A DNA stretch of 39,875 bases from Nitrospira sp. CG24E (GCA_002869895.2 NEWP02000027.1:135622-175496), one strand, 5' to 3'. Numbered from the stretch's first letter, positions 7,817-16,254 are shown. The notes: generated by a model not told the origin, from the sequence alone. Numbers and translations: made by a program.

Positions 7817-9115
7817 ATGAAGGCCTCAGACGTGACAGAGGGGCTCACGCCACTGCATGAGGCGCAGCGGATCGTATTGGAGGTCACGCCGACCTTGGGG
7901 CTGGAGAAGATCTCGCTTCTTGATGCTCTTGGCCGGGTCCTGGGCGAAGACATTGTCGCGGAACGGGATAATCCACCCTGGGACAACAGTGCGATGGATG
8001 GGTTTGCGGTTCGGTGGCACGATATCAAACAAGAGCATGCGATTCAGAAGCCGGTGACGCTCACGGTGATCGAAGATGTCGCTGCAGGCAAGATGCCGTC
8101 AAAGTCCGTCGGTCCTGGACAGGCGATTCGTATCATGACCGGAGCTCCGCTCCCACAGGGGGCTGATACGGTCTTGAAGGTCGAAGATACTGAACATACG
8201 GCGGATTCTGTTCGCGTGTTCAAGCCGGAGCAACAAGGCGCCAACATTCGGCCGAAAGGCGAAGACGCGAAGAAGGGCGAATGCATTATCGGTAAGGGAA
8301 CCAAGATTCGCTCTGGTGAAGCCGGCATGTTGGCGATCCTTGCCAAATCGTTTCTCTTTTCCTATCAACGGCCCCGGGTTGCGATCCTTTCGACGGGCGA
8401 TGAATTGGCGGATTTGGACGAACGATTCAGTGAAGAGAAAATCATCAACTCCAATAGCTATGGAATTGCGGCGGCAGTTCAGGAGGCGGGAGGCATTCCC
8501 TTGCTGCTGGGGATTGCAAGGGATACCCCGGCGGCGCTGAAGGAAAAAATCTCGCAAGGCCTGACGGCGGACATTTTGGTGCTGTCCGGTGGCGTGTCGA
8601 TGGGCGATTACGATTTCACGAAGACGGTTTTCCAGGAACTGGGCGCCGCAATGAACTTCTGGAAGTTGGCAATCAGGCCTGGGCAACCGCTTGCCTTCGG
8701 CAAGATTCAGGGGAAGCTCGCCTTCGGTTTGCCGGGGAATCCTGTGTCTTCCATGGTGACTTTCGAGCAGCTAGTGCGGCCGGCGATGCTCAAAATGAGC
8801 GGTCATCGAAGTTACGGTCGGCCGGTCGTACAGGCGATTTTCCAGGGGAGCTTTTCCAAACGGCCGGACCGGCGCCATTTCCTCCGCGGCGTACTCACCA
8901 GAGAAGATGGTGTCTTCATGGTTCGAACGACTGGTGCGCAGGGGTCTGGAATGTTGACCTCTATGGTGAAGGCCAATTGCTTGATCGATATTCCCGTGGA
9001 AGTTGAACGAGTAGACCTGGGCGATCTGGTATCGGTTCAATTGCTGAGCGGAGTCGCCTGGGCTAGCCCAACAGAGTCAACCCAAACGAGCGGGCATAGC
9101 CTGTCATGTTGTTAG
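7817..9115 (+). CDS. moeA: Molybdopterin molybdenumtransferase MoeA
   Basis: 432 aa, usual MoeA length is about 400-420. It inserts molybdate into adenylylated molybdopterin to give active molybdenum cofactor. Visible motifs: NPPWDNSAMDGFA (family PPFDNSAMDGYA), MTGAPLPQGADTVL, the MogA-like core with STGDEL, LSGGVSMGDYDF, RPGQPLAFG and GLPGNPVSSMVTFEQ. The ATG at 7817 follows GAAGGAG by 5 bases, so the longer in-frame reading that overlaps the preceding gene was not used. Nitrite oxidoreductase is the obvious molybdenum enzyme in this kind of organism (knowledge of Nitrospira, not seen in the window). Confidence 0.95.
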   Translation: MKASDVTEGLTPLHEAQRIVLEVTPTLGLEKISLLDALGRVLGEDIVAERDNPPWDNSAMDGFAVRWHDIKQEHAIQKPVTLTVIEDVAAGKMPSKSVGPGQAIRIMTGAPLPQGADTVLKVEDTEHTADSVRVFKPEQQGANIRPKGEDAKKGECIIGKGTKIRSGEAGMLAILAKSFLFSYQRPRVAILSTGDELADLDERFSEEKIINSNSYGIAAAVQEAGGIPLLLGIARDTPAALKEKISQGLTADILVLSGGVSMGDYDFTKTVFQELGAAMNFWKLAIRPGQPLAFGKIQGKLAFGLPGNPVSSMVTFEQLVRPAMLKMSGHRSYGRPVVQAIFQGSFSKRPDRRHFLRGVLTREDGVFMVRTTGAQGSGMLTSMVKANCLIDIPVEVERVDLGDLVSVQLLSGVAWASPTESTQTSGHSLSCC

Positions 9116-9212
9116 CAGAAAGGAAGTCAATGGTTATCGGTCGCTAGTGCTGGGGAGGATCACTGTCGATCTCTGTTGGCCGGTGACGATTGACCCTTGA
9201 CCAGTGTTATCC

Positions 9213-9737
9213 ATGGCTGTTCCTATTGTTTCGTTTGTCGGTCGTTCGAACAGTGGAAAGACCACGCTGATCGAGCGGGTCATCCCTATGTTGGTGCGGG
9301 CCGGCTACAAAGTAGCAACGGTGAAGCATGCCGGACATGGGTTTAATCTCGATACGGAAGGAAAAGACAGCTGGCGCCATAAACAAGCCGGAGCCAGCAG
9401 CGTTGTGGTGCTTTCAAAGGGAAGTGTCGCGATGTTTGCCGATGTGTCCGATCAGATGCGTGTCGAAGACGTGCGGGATCGGTTTCTCGATCACACCTAC
9501 GATCTGATTATCGCCGAAGGGTGGAAACACGAAAAGTATCCGAAGATCGTTATTGTCCGCGAACAGATCGGCGAAATTCCTGTTTCCACGGAAGGGCTAC
9601 TCGCGGTGGTATCAGATAAGCCGGTAGATCTATCCGTACCGCTGTTTGGGCTGGACGATGTCGTCGGCGTGGCTGCCCTGATCATGAAGCAGTTCCCCAG
9701 ATCGCCATCTCGTTTGGAACATGGGCTGGAAGTCTAA
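9213..9737 (+). CDS. mobB: Molybdopterin-guanine dinucleotide biosynthesis adaptor MobB
   Basis: 174-aa GTP-binding protein. P-loop GRSNSGKTTLIE lies near the N terminus; ATVKHAGHGFNLDTEGKDSWRHKQAGA is the MobB family region, followed by DLIIAEGWKHEKYPKI. MobB assists MobA in adding GMP to molybdopterin. The ATG at 9213 places the P-loop at the usual distance; a GTG at 9204 is also in frame. It follows moeA after a 97-base gap in which I see no gene or clear signal. The partner mobA is 23 kb downstream in this window. Confidence 0.93.
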   Translation: MAVPIVSFVGRSNSGKTTLIERVIPMLVRAGYKVATVKHAGHGFNLDTEGKDSWRHKQAGASSVVVLSKGSVAMFADVSDQMRVEDVRDRFLDHTYDLIIAEGWKHEKYPKIVIVREQIGEIPVSTEGLLAVVSDKPVDLSVPLFGLDDVVGVAALIMKQFPRSPSRLEHGLEV

Positions 9738-9895
9738 GGCAGCCCTCATTCAACCTTCGTCGCTGAGGTTGTCACGCTTGGCGTCGTGAGCGCCGCTTTC
9801 ACTAGTCAGCCGATATTTCGTGCCGGTTGCCATACCTTCGCGCTGCTCTTCAATTAACAGGCTGTGAAAATACCATAGTCACTCGCTGGTTATTC

Positions 9896-10624
9896 ATGTC
9901 TCCACCTGTCCTGCGTGTCCAACATCTGGTGAAACGGTTTGGGGAGTTCTTCGCCGTCAACGACATTTCATTCGACATCAAGCCTGGAGAAATTCTTGGA
10001 CTGTTAGGCCCGAATGGAGCGGGAAAAACCACGACGATTCAGATGTTGCTCGGGGTTGTGACGCCGACTGCCGGCTCTATTCAGATGTTCGGACTGGATT
10101 TGGCAACTGACCGAGAGGTCATTCTTCAACAAGTGAATTTTTCCTCCACCTATGTCTCGTTGCCTCAGGCCCTCACGGTCGAAGAGAACCTCTGGGTGAT
10201 TGGACGGTTGTATGGTCTCTCTCACGTCCAAGAGCGGGTCGATGACATTGTGAAGCGGCTTGAAATGGAGGGGTTTCGGCATAAGGTGACCCGAAAACTT
10301 TCTTCCGGCCAAAGCACGAGACTTGGGCTGGCCAAGGCATTTTTGACCCAACCGAAGATTCTGTTTCTCGATGAACCGACCGCGAGCCTGGATCCCGATA
10401 TTGCACAAAAGATTCGGAGTTTCCTCATGCAGGAGCGACGATCGTCCGGACTCAGCGTGCTCTATAGTTCGCATAATATGCATGAGATGGAAGAGATGTC
10501 GGACCGAATTATTTTCCTGCAGCGGGGAAAGATTGTGGCAGAGGGAACGGCGCAGGAGATTGTGGCGCGGTTTGGGCAGGCGGATTTAGAGGAAGTGTTT
10601 GTGAAGTTGGCGCGGGAGAAGTGA
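9896..10624 (+). CDS. ABC transporter ATP-binding protein (ABC-2 export type)
   Basis: 242 aa. Walker A GPNGAGKTT, Q-loop region in NFSSTYVSLPQALTV, signature LSSGQ (Ser for the first Gly of LSGGQ), Walker B KILFLDEPTASLD and the switch His in YSSHNMHEME. The layout is that of drug, lipid or polysaccharide exporters of the ABC-2/NatA type. Start at 9896 (ATG-TCT), as the preceding in-frame stretch does not look like protein of this family. It pairs with the permease at 10769, separated by a 144-base gap holding a large inverted repeat. Substrate unknown. Confidence 0.9.
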   Translation: MSPPVLRVQHLVKRFGEFFAVNDISFDIKPGEILGLLGPNGAGKTTTIQMLLGVVTPTAGSIQMFGLDLATDREVILQQVNFSSTYVSLPQALTVEENLWVIGRLYGLSHVQERVDDIVKRLEMEGFRHKVTRKLSSGQSTRLGLAKAFLTQPKILFLDEPTASLDPDIAQKIRSFLMQERRSSGLSVLYSSHNMHEMEEMSDRIIFLQRGKIVAEGTAQEIVARFGQADLEEVFVKLAREK

Positions 10625-10628
10625 TGCA

Positions 10629-10724
10629 GTGGGCTGGTAGGAACGTTCCCTGTGCTCGCAGACCGCGCACGCTAAGAAGGTGCTCGGTCGATGCGCGCAG
10701 AGGGGAACATCCCTACCAGCCCAC
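10629..10724. repeat. Long inverted repeat between the ABC transporter genes
   Basis: Arms of 22 bases, 10629-10650 and 10703-10724, match at 20 positions. The 52-base middle contains further partly complementary GC-rich words (cgcagaccgcgca and tcggtcgatgcgcg). Starting 4 bases after the ATPase stop, it could fold into one long hairpin in the mRNA. It resembles an interspersed palindromic repeat rather than a terminator, as no T-run follows. Confidence 0.75.
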
Positions 10725-10768
10725 AAATTGCGCAAACTTCTTTGTGTGGAGACGGGGATGAAGACGAA

Positions 10769-11560
10769 ATGAAAGTGCATCGGGTCTATGCATTGGTGGT
10801 GCGGCATCTGTATCTGTACCGGCGTAGTTTGCCGCGTATCATGGAGATTTTCTATTGGCCGTTTCTGGACCTCGTCATTTGGGGATTTATTACGATCTAC
10901 CTTATGAAATTCCAGGAGCAGATTCCGGGGGTGGTGACGTTCTTTTTAGGGGCGTTGATTCTGTGGGACGTGCTGTTTCGAGCTCAACAGGGAGTGACGA
11001 TTGCGTTTCTGGAAGAGATTTGGGCGAGAAATCTTATGAACCTGTTCGCCAGCCCGCTTAAGCCAGGAGAGTTTCTTGCTGCGACGATGATCATGAGTAC
11101 CGTTAAGGTATTGGCCGTCTCTATAGTTATGGTCGCCTGTGCAGGCCTGTTCTACTCCTATAACATTTTTGTGATTGGGGTGTGGCTGATTCCGTTTGTC
11201 TTGAATCTTGTGTTGACTGGATGGATTATTGGAGTACTGACTACGGCTCTCATCATGCGATTTGGTCAGGAGGCGGAAGTTCTGGCCTGGAGCATGGTGT
11301 TCCTCTTCCAGCCCATTTCCTGTGTGTTTTATCCGATGGAGGTGCTCCCTGGGTGGTTGCAGGCCATTGCCTGGGTGAACCCGGCTGCCCATGTGTTTGA
11401 AGGGATGCGCGGCGTACTCACTGCTGCCCCAGAACCGATGGCTCACCTCGGTTGGGCGACCGGCCTCAATCTACTCTTTCTCGGAACGGTAGTGGCTCTG
11501 TTCCACTGGATGTTTGAGTTCTGCAGGGAACGGGGCCTACTCGTGCGCATTGGGGAGTAG
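10769..11560 (+). CDS. ABC-2 type transporter permease
   Basis: 263-aa inner-membrane protein with about six hydrophobic spans (for example LVIWGFITIYL, VTFFLGALILWDVLF, VKVLAVSIVMVACAGLF, WLIPFVLNLVLTGWIIGVL). The motif FLFQPISCVFYPMEVLPGWLQ before the last spans is typical of ABC-2 permeases. It would form the membrane half of an exporter with the preceding ATPase. ATG at 10769 (MKVHRVYALVVRHL) was chosen because the upstream in-frame extension runs through the inverted repeat and is not hydrophobic. Confidence 0.88.
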   Translation: MKVHRVYALVVRHLYLYRRSLPRIMEIFYWPFLDLVIWGFITIYLMKFQEQIPGVVTFFLGALILWDVLFRAQQGVTIAFLEEIWARNLMNLFASPLKPGEFLAATMIMSTVKVLAVSIVMVACAGLFYSYNIFVIGVWLIPFVLNLVLTGWIIGVLTTALIMRFGQEAEVLAWSMVFLFQPISCVFYPMEVLPGWLQAIAWVNPAAHVFEGMRGVLTAAPEPMAHLGWATGLNLLFLGTVVALFHWMFEFCRERGLLVRIGE

Positions 11561-11663
11561 CTGGATAAGCGGTATGGGACTTGGATTGCCATTTTCAAGA
11601 AGGCTGTGATAGCCTACGATTACCTTATTGCAGAGGCCTGGCAGTGAGGCGGAGCACAATTTC

Positions 11664-11717
11664 AGGTCTGCAACATGGATGTTGCCTTGCCCGAGAATCT
11701 CGCCGGAAGTCAGACCT
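11664..11717 (+). promoter_or_regulatory. Structured leader upstream of the RNA-binding protein gene
   Basis: An inner perfect 7-bp hairpin (gcaacat 11670-11676, atgttgc 11679-11685) is nested in an outer aggtctg (11664-11670) / cagacct (11711-11717) pairing that shares one base with it. It lies in a 245-base space without a gene. Cold-inducible glycine-rich RRM proteins often have long leaders, so an mRNA thermosensor or autoregulation site is conceivable. Confidence 0.35.
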
Positions 11718-11805
11718 AAGTCGCCGTATCGTTCGCGTCTTCGGCCCGCTCCTTCCCCCGTCCTCGCGTACAAGACAATATCATCATACTAAGGAGGAAC
11801 CCAAG

Positions 11806-12135
11806 ATGGGTTCGAAGATCTATGTCGGTGGGTTGCCCTACTCGGCGACTGAGCAGGAGTTGAGCGATCTGTTCGGGCGACATGGCGCCGTCGCTTCCGC
11901 GCGGATCATTACGGATAAGTTCACGGGGCAGTCACGCGGCTTTGGCTTCGTCGAGATGTCTTCGGACGCTGAAGCGCAGGCGGCCATTACTGCTCTCAAC
12001 GGCGCGGAAATGGGCGGCCGGACCTTAACCGTGAATGAAGCGCGTCCCCAGGAGCCTCGCACCGGCGGTGGCGGCGGAGGATTTGGCGGGGGCGGGGGGC
12101 GTAGTGGTGGTGGCGGTAAGCGCGATCGCTGGTAG
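11806..12135 (+). CDS. Glycine-rich RNA-binding protein with one RRM domain
   Basis: 109 aa. RNP2 (KIYVGGL, residues 4-10) and RNP1 (RGFGFVEM) define an RNA recognition motif over about residues 3-80. The tail is a Gly-rich run with a few Arg/Lys, ending GKRDRW. Such proteins bind single-stranded RNA and are common in cyanobacteria and Nitrospirota, often cold-induced. A strong AAGGAGG at 11791-11797 fixes the ATG at 11806. Monocistronic: a long leader before it and a terminator 22 bases after it. Confidence 0.95.
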   Translation: MGSKIYVGGLPYSATEQELSDLFGRHGAVASARIITDKFTGQSRGFGFVEMSSDAEAQAAITALNGAEMGGRTLTVNEARPQEPRTGGGGGGFGGGGGRSGGGGKRDRW

Positions 12136-12157
12136 TCCGTATTCGCAAATGTGACCG

Positions 12158-12193
12158 AGGGCTGTTGTCGTCAGGATGACAGCCCTATTTTTT
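12158..12193 (+). terminator. Rho-independent terminator of the RRM gene
   Basis: An 8-bp stem agggctgt/acagccct (12158-12165 with 12179-12186) is followed by ATTTTTTT (12187-12193). Confidence 0.85.
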
Positions 12194-12304
12194 CGCCAGT
12201 CGAGAACGTGATCGACTGGGTGGCGAACTGTGAAGGGATGGTCGGTACGGAGGTTGTCAGGACAAGTTTTGGCGGAGAAGCTGATGAGAATTCAAGGGGA
12301 GCCA

Positions 12305-12958
12305 ATGTCTGAGCCCGTATCAATAGCCGATCTGTCATTATTCTCTTTTCATAAGAATCCCGTCCTCATCGTTGAAAACTTCTGGTCGCTGGAAGAGCGG
12401 AAGTTTTTCCGTGAGGGAATGGGACAAGCAGTGTGGAAGAGTCTGTCGGATCTGCCCAGGGTCAGAGAGGATTTTCCGAATGCGGGAAACTGGGCGAAAG
12501 CGGAAATCGGCAGAGCCCAAGGGCAGCAGTTGTTTTCGCGTGTGCAGTTGCCATGTATTCAGTCATACATGGAATCCTTCCCGGATATCACGGGCCGTCG
12601 CGTGGGATTCAACTATTATTCGTATGCGGCAGGGGATTCTCTCCTGACTCATGACGACACGGATCAAGGGTATCAGGTCGAAGGCGCGCCGGTCTCTCTC
12701 CGGCGAATTGCGCTGGTCAGCTATTTTCATGACGAATGGCGCTCTGATTGGGGAGGGGAACTCATCATCTATGCAAAGCGGAAGACCCATAGCTCTGAGC
12801 ATCCAGACCTTGAAGTGACACACTGCATCGAGCCTCGGCCAGGTTCTCTCGTCCTGTTCACCGTTCCTCGCTTCCACCGTGTTTGTCGGGTTGATCAAGT
12901 CGCAGGCGATCGGCGGCGGCTCTCTATTGCCGGATGGTTCATGACCGAACATTCGTAA
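12305..12958 (+). CDS. 2-oxoglutarate/Fe(II)-dependent oxygenase-like protein
   Basis: 217 aa. The double-stranded beta-helix iron ligands are visible as H-x-D in LLTHDDTD and a distal His in PRFHRVCRVD, with the 2-oxoglutarate-binding Arg in RRRLSIAGW. DWGGELIIY is the typical strand following the HxD part. It resembles prolyl-4-hydroxylase-type (2OG-FeII_Oxy_3) enzymes; the substrate, protein or small molecule, is unknown. AAGGGGAG precedes the ATG at 12305; ATG 12284 with GGAGAAG before it is an alternative start, seven residues longer. Stands alone between the RRM terminator and ung. Confidence 0.82.
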   Translation: MSEPVSIADLSLFSFHKNPVLIVENFWSLEERKFFREGMGQAVWKSLSDLPRVREDFPNAGNWAKAEIGRAQGQQLFSRVQLPCIQSYMESFPDITGRRVGFNYYSYAAGDSLLTHDDTDQGYQVEGAPVSLRRIALVSYFHDEWRSDWGGELIIYAKRKTHSSEHPDLEVTHCIEPRPGSLVLFTVPRFHRVCRVDQVAGDRRRLSIAGWFMTEHS

Positions 12959-13060
12959 GCTTAGATAGAGGTAAAACGAGACAGGGAGATACATATCTTG
13001 TAATGCCGTTTGCCCCTATTGGGCACTGACACAGAGGCATATCCCCGTCGGCTCTGCGGT

Positions 13061-13753
13061 ATGAGTTTTACCATGCTTCCCCCCATTCCTTCAGGCTGGC
13101 GATCCTTGCTCAAAGAGGAAACTGGCAAGCTCTATTATCGCACGCTCGATGCGTTTCTTGAGCAGGAGCTTGCCGATGGTCAGACGATCCTGCCGGCCCG
13201 CAAAGATATTTTTAACGCCTTAGCTGCAACGTCGTACGAGCAGGTTCGCGTGCTGCTGGTCGGCCAGGATCCCTATCCGACCCCTGGCCAAGCCCATGGG
13301 CTCTGCTTTTCCGTGCAACCGACCGTCCGGCCCCTGCCGTTCTCGTTGCGAAACGTCTATCGAGAACTTTATGAGGACCTGGGATGTCAGATCCCGAATA
13401 ACGGCTACCTGGAACCTTGGGCCAGCCAGGGCATCCTCATGCTCAACACGGTTCTTACGGTTAGAGCGCACAAAGCCAATTCGCATCAGGGGCGCGGCTG
13501 GGAGCGATTCACTGATCGCATAATCGAGCTGGTTGCTGAGAAGCAGACGCGGGTGGTCTTCTTATTGTGGGGGCGTGAAGCCCAGAAGAAACTGAGGCTG
13601 ATCACGCGACCGCACCATGCCGTAGTTATGTGCGCCCACCCCTCGCCCTTGTCTGTCAGAAAGTTTTTTGGTTGCCGGTGCTTTTCTCACACCAACCGAA
13701 CTCTTGCCGATGCTGGGCTGGTTCCAATCGATTGGCAGATTCCGGATGTCTGA
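13061..13753 (+). CDS. ung: Uracil-DNA glycosylase (family 1)
   Basis: 230 aa, normal for UNG. It removes uracil from DNA at the start of base-excision repair. The water-activating motif is VGQDPYPTPGQAHG with D70; E. coli UNG has GQDPYH, so His is replaced by Pro. ASQGILMLNTVLTVRAHKANSH carries the uracil-pocket region, and the Leu-loop HPSPLSV supplies the second catalytic His. ATG 13061 was preferred, although its ribosome binding site is weak; ATG 13073 is possible. Confidence 0.93.
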   Translation: MSFTMLPPIPSGWRSLLKEETGKLYYRTLDAFLEQELADGQTILPARKDIFNALAATSYEQVRVLLVGQDPYPTPGQAHGLCFSVQPTVRPLPFSLRNVYRELYEDLGCQIPNNGYLEPWASQGILMLNTVLTVRAHKANSHQGRGWERFTDRIIELVAEKQTRVVFLLWGREAQKKLRLITRPHHAVVMCAHPSPLSVRKFFGCRCFSHTNRTLADAGLVPIDWQIPDV

Positions 13754-13776
13754 GCACGATGCTGAAAATGTTTGCG

Positions 13777-13806
13777 TTGACTCCTCCCTTCTGTGCCCTG
13801 TATGGT
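13777..13806 (+). promoter_or_regulatory. Possible promoter for the CsbD-like gene
   Basis: TTGACT (13777-13782), 18-base spacer, TATGGT (13801-13806). It lies in the 265-base gap after ung, with a leader of about 205 bases to the next gene. The -10 match is only 4 of 6. Confidence 0.3.
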
Positions 13807-14018
13807 GAGGATGACGTATTGAGCCACGCCGACTGTCCTATCTCTCGCACCGCATTCTCCCCTACGTTCCTGTGCGTTTGATTCTCCGGTCTCCGCCGCT
13901 TCTACGCCAGAGTGCCCATTGGTGGCTGCAGAATCTGCGGCTCACGACGCCTGTCTCTGCCGAGCGCAGTCGTGATGGGCACGGTCGGTCATTACATCAA
14001 ACGAGAAAGGAATGCGGG

Positions 14019-14264
14019 ATGAATCAAGAGCAATTCAAAGCGTTTTGGGTTCAACTGAAGGCGCCACTGAAAGCAAAATGGGAGAAGATCACGGATGCGG
14101 ATCTTCTGGAGATCGAAGGAAGCCTGGTCACGTTTACAGCTGTGCTGGCGAAGCGTTATGGTCCAACCCAGAATGGTGAAGTGAACACGTGGGCCAACCG
14201 ACGCTATTGCCATTGGTCTGGGCACTATACGAATGCCTATACGGACCCAGTAAAGGTAGCCTGA
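14019..14264 (+). CDS. CsbD/YjbJ-like stress protein
   Basis: 81 aa. The first half (MNQEQFKAFWVQLKAPLKAKWEKITDAD in part) follows the CsbD pattern of N-x-x-x-F-K-x-x-W-x-Q-L-K with a later IEG and KRYG. CsbD proteins are small, helical and general-stress induced, of unknown biochemical role. The C-terminal 30 residues (NTWANRRYCHWSGHYTNAY) differ from the usual short CsbD end. ATG preceded by GAGAAAGG. Confidence 0.75.
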   Translation: MNQEQFKAFWVQLKAPLKAKWEKITDADLLEIEGSLVTFTAVLAKRYGPTQNGEVNTWANRRYCHWSGHYTNAYTDPVKVA

Positions 14265-14368
14265 CGACCTGTGAGTTGGTCGCACAGGGAGAGAGCTCCT
14301 GATACGCAGGTTTGCTCATGCAGAGAGCAACATTGAGTAGCTACGGGGGGGCAGGAAAGGATTGTTTT

Positions 14369-14713
14369 ATGAAGAAGGTTGTGATCAATAAGAGCTACGG
14401 CAAGTTTTCTGTGAGCCACCAGGCGTTTCTTCGATTGCGTGAGCTGGGTCAGCTGGACGCGCTTAAGGAGTCGGATCTCGGTGCCTACTGGCCCGATGCG
14501 GCAACGCCAAAAGAACCGAGCCTCAATCAGTGCGGAACACTGATCCCGCGCGATGACCTGAAGTTGGCCCAGGTCGTGGAGGAGCTCGGTGGGGCTGCCA
14601 ATGGCCATGGTGCAGAGTTGCGGGTGATTGCGATCCCGGACGATGTGCGGTGGGAAATTAGCGCCGTGGGCGGGAGAGAGCACGTCAGCGAAGTCCACCG
14701 AACCTGGGCGTAA
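14369..14713 (+). CDS. Conserved hypothetical protein of a phage/bacterial family
   Basis: 114 aa starting MKKVVINKSYGKFSVSH, with ahead of the C terminus IPRDDLKLAQVVEELG, GAELRVIAIPDDVRWEIS and HRTWA at the end. I recall this signature (IPRDD, VVEELG, IPDDVEWEI, EKHRTW) from a family of small uncharacterised proteins found in phages and diverse bacteria. AGGAAAGG before the ATG supports the start. No function is known to me. Confidence 0.75.
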   Translation: MKKVVINKSYGKFSVSHQAFLRLRELGQLDALKESDLGAYWPDAATPKEPSLNQCGTLIPRDDLKLAQVVEELGGAANGHGAELRVIAIPDDVRWEISAVGGREHVSEVHRTWA

Positions 14714-14769
14714 CAGCTTGAGATTCAACGGCTGCTTGACGGTAAGCTTATCGAAACGTCACGCGAGAG

Positions 14770-14853
14770 ATCTGGCCGGTCTGTCTTATTTGGTTTGATT
14801 CGAAGAACGAAAGCAATCACACAAACCGGCTAGCCAGATGAGCCAGACAGACC
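14770..14853. repeat. Overlapping inverted repeats between convergent genes
   Basis: Three pairings are visible: atctggc 14770-14776 with 14833-14839, ggtctgtct 14778-14786 with 14845-14853, and ggtttg 14792-14797 with 14822-14827. The first two interlock, so they are alternative folds or a pseudoknot. It sits between a plus-strand stop (14713) and a minus-strand stop (14858) and may end both transcripts. The tttggtttg and gaacgaaa words recur at 18620-18680. Confidence 0.6.
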
Positions 14854-14857
14854 ATTC

Positions 14858-15106
14858 TCAGGTCTTCTCAAGAAGGTGTCCCTGCGTCATGTCCTGTGGT
14901 GCATCAAGCAGCAACTTGGCGCGCTGAAACGCGTTCGTTCTCGCTTCCCATTCCGTCTTGTAGCCCTTGGACGGATCTTGGCCATGCAGGGCACCGTCAG
15001 GATGGCTGAACCCCGGAATCGAAAACTTACACAACCAATTGCCATTCTTGGTCTGGTTGGTGACCAAAATGACTTTCTTGCCTTTGGAGTAACAGGTTTC
15101 TGTCAT
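14858..15106 (-). CDS. Hypothetical protein
   Basis: 82 aa from the ATG at 15106 (MTETCYSKGKKVILVTNQ), with GGAG in gttggagtc just upstream. It has a compact basic N-terminal half and an acidic/helical end (TEWEARTNAFQRAKLLLD). It looks like a small cytoplasmic protein; I do not recognise the family. The longer in-frame reading beyond 15106 is low-complexity in character and was not used. Confidence 0.6.
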   Translation of the reverse strand: MTETCYSKGKKVILVTNQTKNGNWLCKFSIPGFSHPDGALHGQDPSKGYKTEWEARTNAFQRAKLLLDAPQDMTQGHLLEKT

Positions 15107-15309
15107 GGTTGACTCCAACTCGATCAGGATGTTGGGAAAGCCGCTCTTCTCACCCGCCCGACCCCGGGGTGCCGAGACACGTTTTTCCCGTACCGTGTTC
15201 TCGACACATGTGGTTGTGAAGCGTATCTCGTGAACATGCCGTAGCGGTCCTGCAACGAGAGACGAACGACTCTTCACATACGACGCACAAAAAGAGTGGC
15301 TGGGTTCTG

Positions 15310-15579
15310 CTAGGCCGGCTTGACGAAGCGATCCGGCGCCAGCACGCTGTGCAGCGATTGTGTGACCGCGCGGCGATAGGGCGCCTTCTGACGCAGCATG
15401 ATGACGAGTTCTTCGTCGTCGACAAGAATAGAGAGGTCGCTCTCGGTCACGAGCTGCCGATCCGGCGCTCCGATATTCATCCGATATTGGGTCTTCCCGT
15501 CCGGATTCCGGTTTGGTCCACTGACGATCTCGGTGAGCCCATCAATGAATCCGACATGCCCTTCATGCCGGTGCTTCAC
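15310..15579 (-). CDS. Small hypothetical protein with unclear start
   Basis: 89 aa from a GTG at 15579 (VKHRHEGHVGFIDGLTEIV), including YRMNIGAP, LVTESDLSILVDDEELVIM and a C-terminal basic part. The opening resembles small SH3-like barrels. Reading upstream, the frame stays open back to the TAG stop of the preceding gene (15616-15618). The only good ribosome binding site, AGGAGG, overlaps that stop, but the codons at suitable distance are GTC and ATT, not ATG. Either a rare start is used or the original start was mutated. Confidence 0.55.
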   Translation of the reverse strand: MKHRHEGHVGFIDGLTEIVSGPNRNPDGKTQYRMNIGAPDRQLVTESDLSILVDDEELVIMLRQKAPYRRAVTQSLHSVLAPDRFVKPA

Positions 15580-15615
15580 TTTCGTGCCATCAGGAATGCG
15601 GACCCCGCGAGCCTC

Positions 15616-16254
15616 CTATCGCGGTGGAGTTGAGGGCTGGTCGCCGCGCGCCGGCGCAAACGGGCTTACCGCATTCTGATCACGTCCTGGTTGATAGGTT
15701 TCCAGGAGTTTCATCACGAGTGGTATCATCATGCCGGTATCGGAAGCCGGGATTTTTATCCGGACCCCCCTGCCTTCGTTCCGCCCCACGGACATGATGT
15801 GGATTTCTCGCATCTCAGTATTCGTATTACTGCGGTAGGTGAAGGTGAGTCGCTTTGCGTCGAATCCTCCGAGCTTCGTAGGGTGGTCTGTCTCCCAAGA
15901 GACTTTGATGTGCTTCTTCTCGAATAGTTCTGTGATAATGCGCCGGTGAGCCATGACGAATTCTTCGAGGGTTTGGCGGCGATCCGGGCTGTTTCCTTCG
16001 ATGACGTTCATAAACCCAAACAGAGCGACCTGAGTATCTTCGGTAGGTGGAGAGAATGTAATCCCGGTCCCGCCAGGCGTCGGGTTGCCAGGACGCCAGT
16101 CCGGAGGATATCGCACGGAAAAACCAAACCGCGTGTTTGTGTAGGTCTTCCAGGTGCCTGCATCGGTTACCTCTGCAGTATGTCCGAGCGAATAGAGAGA
16201 TCCCAGCCCGCAGTTCATCACGAGTACGATCGAAATCCAACGAATCCAGTCCAT
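15616..16254 (-). CDS. Exported PsbP-like/DUF1795-type hypothetical protein
   Basis: 212 aa from ATG 16254, preceded by GGAAAGAAA. A signal peptide is likely (MDWIRWISIVLVMNCGLGS). The text TRFGFSVRYPPDW, GITFSPP and later KRLTFTYR is the pattern of the PsbP/Mog1/DUF1795 fold common in exported proteins of unknown function. It ends in a Pro-rich tail. It ends with TAG immediately before AGGAGG-like sequence of the next small frame. Confidence 0.7.
   Translation of the reverse strand: MDWIRWISIVLVMNCGLGSLYSLGHTAEVTDAGTWKTYTNTRFGFSVRYPPDWRPGNPTPGGTGITFSPPTEDTQVALFGFMNVIEGNSPDRRQTLEEFVMAHRRIITELFEKKHIKVSWETDHPTKLGGFDAKRLTFTYRSNTNTEMREIHIMSVGRNEGRGVRIKIPASDTGMMIPLVMKLLETYQPGRDQNAVSPFAPARGDQPSTPPR

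Noticed and set aside
13010-13060. N-terminal extension of uracil-DNA glycosylase
   Set aside because: The added residues do not resemble UNG and start from a non-ATG codon; ATG 13061 gives a normal length.
13754-14018. Coding frame after ung
   Set aside because: The frames there are rich in Cys/Pro/Ser with no ribosome binding site; only a weak promoter candidate was kept.
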